This document shows, piece by piece, positions 60,058-64,000 of a stretch of DNA of 64,000 bases. The DNA is from Roseivirga sp. UBA6052. Its GTDB lineage: Bacteria; Bacteroidota; Bacteroidia; Cytophagales; Cyclobacteriaceae. The notes beneath the pieces are model-generated. The model saw only the letters and a program-made list of their open reading frames with translations, ran no database searches and was not told the DNA's origin. The stretch covers positions 930,001 through 994,000 of the forward strand of contig DIYO01000001.1 in assembly GCA_002427755.1 (NCBI GenBank), in the 5' to 3' direction. How positions within the stretch are numbered: the first letter of the stretch is position 1; each line of letters starts with the position of its first letter. A program made the position numbers and the translations under genes.

Positions 60058-61050
60058 TCAAGATGGATTAACCCAAGTCTGATTCTTTACTTTGAGCACT
60101 GCCATTTCTCTAAACTTGTAAAGATTTTTCATCTGTTCCCAAGTTTGCAAACCAGGGGTCTGCCACCAATAAGAAGGTGGCTGATTATCGAAATCTCTTG
60201 CCATACCTATCTTTCTAAAACCAACACCGTCTAAACCAAAGCCTTTATTCGATTCAAGTGTCAGAACAGCATCTGTCTCTTTATTATGATCTATAATCAA
60301 GAATGTGTGTCCTCCTGTCCACTGTGTTTTCCAGCCCTGAATAATGGTCCATGGTTGAGGGGCCGCATCTGAATCCTCAATTTTTTCTGCCATGCCCGAT
60401 TCTACAGCTGCAGTAATTGGAGAGAAAAAGTCATCGGCCGAATAGATCATCATCTGGGCGTGTCTTTGATTGTTCCATTCAAAACTTTCTATAGTATCCT
60501 GCCAAGCCTTTACCAGTATAGCCTCAACAAATGTGCAGCAGTTGTTTTGAGCTGGATTTGGTGGAGACTGAGGGACCCTAATCCCCTCTAGCTGATAAGG
60601 ATATGCAGGTTCTTTTAAGTCATATCCATATTCATCGAATTGAACAAGCAGATCGGTAATAGCACTTTCATCAACGGCAGAAGTATCATTGTTAAAGTCT
60701 GAAGCAACAGTCGACTCGGACGGTGTTTCTGAATTTGTACTTTGATTTAGAGCAGATGCTATTTCTGCCAGATTCAAATTGTTATTTGATGTTTCAGCAG
60801 CAGAATCCTGAGGTTGAGGAAAGCTATCCAAGGCCGCATAGGTTTGATCTTTCCACCTAACACAGACCCAGGCCTTCCCTTCATTGGGAGTCTCTATTTG
60901 TGCATAATCAGTTTCTTGATTAGGAAAATCCTTTTTGAAAGCTAACAGAGGATAAACGCCTTGCGCTACGAAACCCTTGCTTTCAGAACTAGTATCGGCT
61001 TCTGCAAAGCTTTTGAGCCTCTGTGATAATGTAATTTGTATTGTAGACAT
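60058..61050 (-). CDS. Putative papain-fold hydrolase with SH3-like N-terminus
   Basis: A 330-residue protein without a signal peptide. The N-terminal about 75 residues look SH3-like ('GKAWVCVRWKDQTYAAL'). A Ser/Thr/Asn/Asp-rich linker spans about 78-130. The C-terminal domain (about 150-300) has a plausible Cys-His-polar triad of NlpC/P60 or related papain-fold type: Cys in 'QNNCCTFVEAIL' at a helix start, His in 'TGGHTFLIIDH' on a strand, and Glu/Asn in 'LTLESNKGFG'. Such enzymes cleave peptidoglycan peptides or amides. Lack of an export signal together with an SH3-linker-enzyme layout recalls secretion-system effectors, but no such system lies nearby. Assignment is tentative. Confidence 0.55.
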   Translation of the reverse strand: MSTIQITLSQRLKSFAEADTSSESKGFVAQGVYPLLAFKKDFPNQETDYAQIETPNEGKAWVCVRWKDQTYAALDSFPQPQDSAAETSNNNLNLAEIASALNQSTNSETPSESTVASDFNNDTSAVDESAITDLLVQFDEYGYDLKEPAYPYQLEGIRVPQSPPNPAQNNCCTFVEAILVKAWQDTIESFEWNNQRHAQMMIYSADDFFSPITAAVESGMAEKIEDSDAAPQPWTIIQGWKTQWTGGHTFLIIDHNKETDAVLTLESNKGFGLDGVGFRKIGMARDFDNQPPSYWWQTPGLQTWEQMKNLYKFREMAVLKVKNQTWVNPS

Positions 61051-61146
61051 GTGTGTGAAATTTGATGAAGATAATAAATCAAATGATTCAATATTTAGCT
61101 TACCTAATTTTCAATGTTTTGATACTCAATTCAAGGTCAAATAAGT

Positions 61147-61154
61147 TAGCTTTG
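61147..61154 (+). promoter_or_regulatory. Minus-7 promoter box for the aldolase gene
   Basis: TAGCTTTG fits TAnnTTTG, 24 bases upstream of the ATG at 61179. The nearest TTTTG is about 25 bases upstream, longer than the usual spacing. Confidence 0.45.
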
Positions 61155-61178
61155 CTCAGCAAATAAATCTTTAAGCAT

Positions 61179-61835
61179 ATGAAATTCTTCATCGATACCG
61201 CAAACCTTAATGAGATTCAAGAAGCCTACGACTTAGGTGTTTTAGATGGTGTAACTACCAATCCTTCTTTAATGGCTAAAGAAGGGATCGCAGGACATGA
61301 CAAAGTGATGGCCCATTACAAAGCGATTTGTGATATCGTTGATAACAATGTAAGTGCTGAAGTGATTGCCACCGACTTTGATGGTATGATGAAAGAAGGC
61401 AGAGAACTTGCCAAAATCGATGATAAGATTGTTGTCAAGATTCCTATGATCAAAGATGGCGTAAAGGCTATTAAGCAATTCACATCTGAAGGCATCAGAA
61501 CCAATTGTACACTAATCTTTTCAGCTGGGCAAGCACTACTAGCGGCTAAGGCTGGGGCAAGTTACGTTTCTCCATTTATTGGTAGACTTGATGACGTTGC
61601 CACTGATGGCTTAGACCTTATTGATCAGATTGTATCTATCTATGAAAATTACGGCTACACTACAGAAGTATTAGCTGCATCAGTGAGACATACTATGCAC
61701 CTTATTAAATGTGCAGAAATTGGTGCCGATGTTGCTACTTGTCCATTGAAAGTGATCACTGGTTTGTTGAATCATCCATTAACAGATAAAGGATTGGCTC
61801 AGTTCTTAGCTGACCATGCTAAAGCGAATGGATAA
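61179..61835 (+). CDS. Transaldolase / fructose-6-phosphate aldolase family protein
   Basis: A 218-residue small transaldolase-type TIM barrel. Signatures are 'MKFFIDTANLNEIQEAYDLG', 'DGVTTNPSLMAKEG', the Schiff-base Lys in 'KIVVKIPMIKDG' (about residue 87), 'TNCTLIFSAGQALLAAKAGA' and 'SPFIGRLDD'. This TalC/MipB group includes both true transaldolases and fructose-6-phosphate aldolases, which sequence alone does not separate safely. It would act in the non-oxidative pentose phosphate pathway. The next small gene overlaps its stop. Confidence 0.93.
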   Translation: MKFFIDTANLNEIQEAYDLGVLDGVTTNPSLMAKEGIAGHDKVMAHYKAICDIVDNNVSAEVIATDFDGMMKEGRELAKIDDKIVVKIPMIKDGVKAIKQFTSEGIRTNCTLIFSAGQALLAAKAGASYVSPFIGRLDDVATDGLDLIDQIVSIYENYGYTTEVLAASVRHTMHLIKCAEIGADVATCPLKVITGLLNHPLTDKGLAQFLADHAKANG

Positions 61836-62088
61836 AACAATCGCAGATTCCTTGAGTTATTCAACTGTTTCTAAGGATTCAGATATGTACATAATAAAGG
61901 TCAAAGGCAAAGCTAAAATTCCTGATTATATTCAATTACGTGATGAGAATTTTGTGCTTATAGCCTACTTCAGAGCAGATAGGCCTTTAAAGAAGTTGGA
62001 GAAGTATGGACTAGAAGGCAAGGAAGTTGCGTTACAAGATGTAATTAATAACTTGCCTTTCGGTAAACTTCAAAAACTAGAAATCTAA
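61828..62088 (+). CDS. Conserved hypothetical protein upstream of FtsE (86 aa)
   Basis: An 86-residue cytoplasmic protein starting MDKTIADSLSYS and overlapping the aldolase stop by 8 bases. An in-frame ATG at 61816 would add four residues. The sequence alternates strands ('DMYIIKVKGKAKIP', 'NFVLIAYFRADRPL') and ends in a short helix, as in small alpha-beta sandwiches. I recall the trio aldolase-small protein-FtsE as common in Bacteroidota but know no function. It lies directly against the FtsE gene with no gap. Confidence 0.78.
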   Translation: MDKTIADSLSYSTVSKDSDMYIIKVKGKAKIPDYIQLRDENFVLIAYFRADRPLKKLEKYGLEGKEVALQDVINNLPFGKLQKLEI

Positions 62089-62781
62089 ATGAGCTTTTCG
62101 GGTGAGCCTATAGTCCAAATTAAGGACGCTACCATTTTTCAAGAAGATAAAACAGTACTAAACAACATCTCTCTCAATATAGAAAAGGGAGAGTTTGTCT
62201 ATTTGGTCGGTCGAACGGGTAGCGGCAAGAGTTCCATACTCAAAACCTTATACTGCGATCTTCCATTGAGGATGGGGCATATCAAAATCTGTGGTTATGA
62301 CATTGATAATATCAAGAGAAAAGATATCCCAATGCTCAGGAGAAAATTAGGAATAGTATTCCAAGATTTTCAACTCTTACCCGATAGAACAGTTGCCGAA
62401 AACATCTATTTCGTCATGAAAGCCACAGGCTGGAAAGACAAGTCTAAGATGAAAGCAAGGATGACTGAATTGCTTATGAAAGTAGGTTTAGGCTCTGTAG
62501 CCACTAAAATGCCTCACCAACTATCTGGAGGAGAACAACAAAGAGTGGTAATAGCCAGAGCCCTAATAAATGAACCCATCTTACTTGTAGCAGATGAACC
62601 TACAGGAAACTTAGACCCAGAAGTCTCTGAGGGAATTTTTAAAACTTTTGAAGAAATCAATAAAAGTGGAACAGCAGTACTTATGGCTACCCACGATTTT
62701 AAGTTGATTGAGAATTATCCTAAAAGGACCTTAACCTGTGAGAATCTAGGCATTCAAGATTCCACTGTTTTAAGCAACTAA
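62089..62781 (+). CDS. ftsE: Cell-division ABC ATPase FtsE
   Basis: A 230-residue ABC ATPase. Walker A is 'GRTGSGKSS' (about 41-49), the Q-loop 'GIVFQDFQLLPDRTVAENI', the signature 'LSGGEQQRVVIARAL' (about 143-157), Walker B 'LLVADEPTGNLDP' and the H-loop 'LMATHDF'. The sequence style matches FtsE, which with FtsX controls peptidoglycan hydrolases at division. ftsX is not adjacent here. The FtsX-type permeases at the window's left end are MacB-like and not its obvious partner. An alternative reading is a LolD/MacB-type ATPase. Confidence 0.88.
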   Translation: MSFSGEPIVQIKDATIFQEDKTVLNNISLNIEKGEFVYLVGRTGSGKSSILKTLYCDLPLRMGHIKICGYDIDNIKRKDIPMLRRKLGIVFQDFQLLPDRTVAENIYFVMKATGWKDKSKMKARMTELLMKVGLGSVATKMPHQLSGGEQQRVVIARALINEPILLVADEPTGNLDPEVSEGIFKTFEEINKSGTAVLMATHDFKLIENYPKRTLTCENLGIQDSTVLSN

Positions 62782-62790
62782 GCCAATTAC

Positions 62791-63339
62791 TTATATCGAC
62801 AAGTCAGACTTTACTGAAGGAACCTTCTCAGTACCTATGATATCTAGCTGACTGTTAATTAAATGTATTTTCTGTCTTAATAAATGTAGTAATCTATCCA
62901 GTAATTCGTCAGAAGGCTGAGATTCTAAAAACAGCTCTTTCAAATCAGTATAGAGCTCATTCAATTCCTCCAAGTCAGTTTCTATGTAGTTGTAGTATTC
63001 TCTATTTTGTGCAAGCTCTTCATTGAGCTTAGTCTCTTTTTGACTTATAATTGAAGTATAAAAAGACTCAAGATCTTCAAACTTATCTACATTGGAGACC
63101 TCTAGACTTTCAATATCAGCCAAGGTTTGTGTTTGCACAGAATACTTGTCGAATAGTAAAAAGGATACTGCTCCTAACAAGACCACCACGGCTACCTTCC
63201 AGTACCAAGCCGTCTGAAATTTAATTTCAGTCCTCAGATCTTGGTCAATAGCAGACCAAACATCACGATTTGGCATTCTATCATCAAGTGCCTCTCTATT
63301 CTCTGCAACAAACTTTTCTAAATTATCCTTACCCTGCAT
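62791..63339 (-). CDS. Membrane anti-sigma-like protein
   Basis: A 182-residue single-pass membrane protein. The N-terminal about 40 residues ('NLEKFVAENREALDDRMPNR') match the pattern of Bacteroidota anti-sigma partners. The membrane helix is at about 47-63 (VAVVVLLGAVSFLLFD), and a helical, Leu/Glu-rich outer part follows that may form a coiled coil. It has no zinc-binding HxxxCxxC motif, so it is not a ZAS-type anti-sigma. Its start overlaps the end of the sigma factor gene by 11 bases, which makes an anti-sigma role likely. Confidence 0.75.
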   Translation of the reverse strand: MQGKDNLEKFVAENREALDDRMPNRDVWSAIDQDLRTEIKFQTAWYWKVAVVVLLGAVSFLLFDKYSVQTQTLADIESLEVSNVDKFEDLESFYTSIISQKETKLNEELAQNREYYNYIETDLEELNELYTDLKELFLESQPSDELLDRLLHLLRQKIHLINSQLDIIGTEKVPSVKSDLSI

Positions 63340-63889
63340 ATTTAAGTTCGTTCTTCAATATTTCTCTTAACTTCTTTTTAGATCGATTGTATTGAGATTT
63401 AGAAGTTGATTCAGTTATCCCCAATACACTCGCAATTTCCTTGTGATCAAAACCTTCTAACAAATACAAGGAAATAACCACTCTATAACCATCTGGCAAC
63501 TTAGAAATCCCCTCTTTTACCATTTCTACTTCGTAGCTTAAATCGGTATCAGATTCTGTTTCTGTTATCGAATCAACATCCGCTTGATCTTCTACAGATT
63601 CAAACTGCAGCCTTCTTTTTTTTACCAGGTTAATGCTGTTATTAACTACAATTCGCTTCAACCAGCTACCAAAAGAGGCAGTTCCTTTGTAGCTCTTAAG
63701 ATTCTTAAAAGCATTTACAAAAGACTCTTGAAGCATATCCTCCGCATCTAAATCGTTACCGACAATACGATAGGCAGTATTGAACATGGCTTTAGAGTAG
63801 AGCTTGTATATCTCATACTGAGCCAATCGATCACCTAAAAGGCAACGATCTATTAGAGGTTGATGTATGTTCTGGTAAACAGTTTCCAA
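63329..63889 (-). CDS. ECF-type RNA polymerase sigma factor
   Basis: A 186-residue extracytoplasmic-function sigma factor. Region 2 (about 34-75) has 'YRIVGNDLDAEDMLQESFVN' and 'FGSWLKRIVVNNSIN'. Region 4 (about 130-180) has 'LPDGYRVVISLYLLEGFDHK' and the helix-turn-helix 'EIASVLGITESTSKSQYNRS'. It directs RNA polymerase to a stress or envelope regulon. The overlapping downstream gene encodes its probable membrane-bound inhibitor. The regulon is not visible here. Confidence 0.94.
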   Translation of the reverse strand: METVYQNIHQPLIDRCLLGDRLAQYEIYKLYSKAMFNTAYRIVGNDLDAEDMLQESFVNAFKNLKSYKGTASFGSWLKRIVVNNSINLVKKRRLQFESVEDQADVDSITETESDTDLSYEVEMVKEGISKLPDGYRVVISLYLLEGFDHKEIASVLGITESTSKSQYNRSKKKLREILKNELKYAG

Positions 63890-63951
63890 AGTTCCAAATC
63901 ACCCTAAAGACTCGTCTTTTTTAAAAGGGTTGCATACAGAAAGATAGGCAT

Positions 63952-63977
63952 AAAAAAAGCACCTCAAAAGGTGCTTT
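63952..63977 (-). terminator. Terminator of a gene beyond the right edge
   Basis: A 9-bp perfect stem AAAGCACCT / AGGTGCTTT with a 4-base loop. On the minus strand it is followed by a T-run. It belongs to a minus-strand gene outside the window. Confidence 0.75.
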
Positions 63978-64000
63978 AAATCTCGTATGTAAAGGTTCAT

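Overview
The window looks like a chromosomal segment of a marine-type Bacteroidota (order Cytophagales is my best guess). Supporting signs are roughly 40% G+C by eye, weak Shine-Dalgarno signals, repeated TAnnTTTG minus-7 promoter boxes, tandem FtsX/MacB-type permeases, DUF1573 and DUF2461 proteins, Bat proteins, a lipoprotein TamA homologue (TamL), a fused branched-chain E1 dehydrogenase and the FtsE cluster typical of the phylum. No species can be named from sequence alone.

Layout. 1-4.7 kb: two tandem ABC permeases, the first cut by the window edge. 4.7-9.4 kb: an acyltransferase, an ankyrin lipoprotein and an AraC-HTH/TolB-like/TPR fusion regulator. 9.4-12.9 kb: a repeat-rich spacer with tRNA-Ser and a damaged copy of its 3' end, a heme oxygenase facing a bacteriophytochrome that lacks a working kinase, and tRNA-Pro. 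13-18.4 kb: housekeeping and unknown genes (DUF1573, two DUF2461, aldo/keto reductase, AI-2E-family permease, tRNA-Arg, RsgA). 18.8-32.5 kb: a large signalling island made of two small 'YYSP' secreted proteins, a lipoprotein with an overlapping pseudo-histidine kinase, a three-gene phosphorelay with a 2052-residue multi-PAS kinase, and a CheB-CheR-PAS-kinase fusion. 32.6-53.5 kb: metabolism and envelope genes (BatB/BatC, thiolase, PurC, RNase Z, queuosine precursor transporter, TrmH-family methylase, TamL, E1 dehydrogenase, HemF, PAP2), a TPR sensor kinase with its regulator, a small SRP RNA, a glycerol facilitator, a dipeptide epimerase and SSB.

53,637-57,532 is a complete IS1595-type transposon: 25-bp perfect terminal inverted repeats and an 8-bp target duplication (GATTATAA) on both sides. 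Besides its transposase it carries an XRE-HTH/ImmA-IrrE metalloprotease gene, a P63C-like gene and three tiny ORFs. Two operator-like palindromes flank a textbook Bacteroidota promoter in front of the HTH-protease gene. This cargo is the best candidate for an undescribed system in the window.

57.5-64 kb: a zinc-ribbon protein, an S9 peptidase, a papain-fold-like protein without a signal peptide, a transaldolase-type aldolase, FtsE, and an ECF sigma factor with its membrane anti-sigma partner.

Long spacers: 18434-18810 holds only the terminator near 18760. 9355-9989 holds the repeats and hairpins listed. 53470-53861 holds the left end of the transposon and nothing else I can recognise. No rRNA, CRISPR array or prophage was seen.
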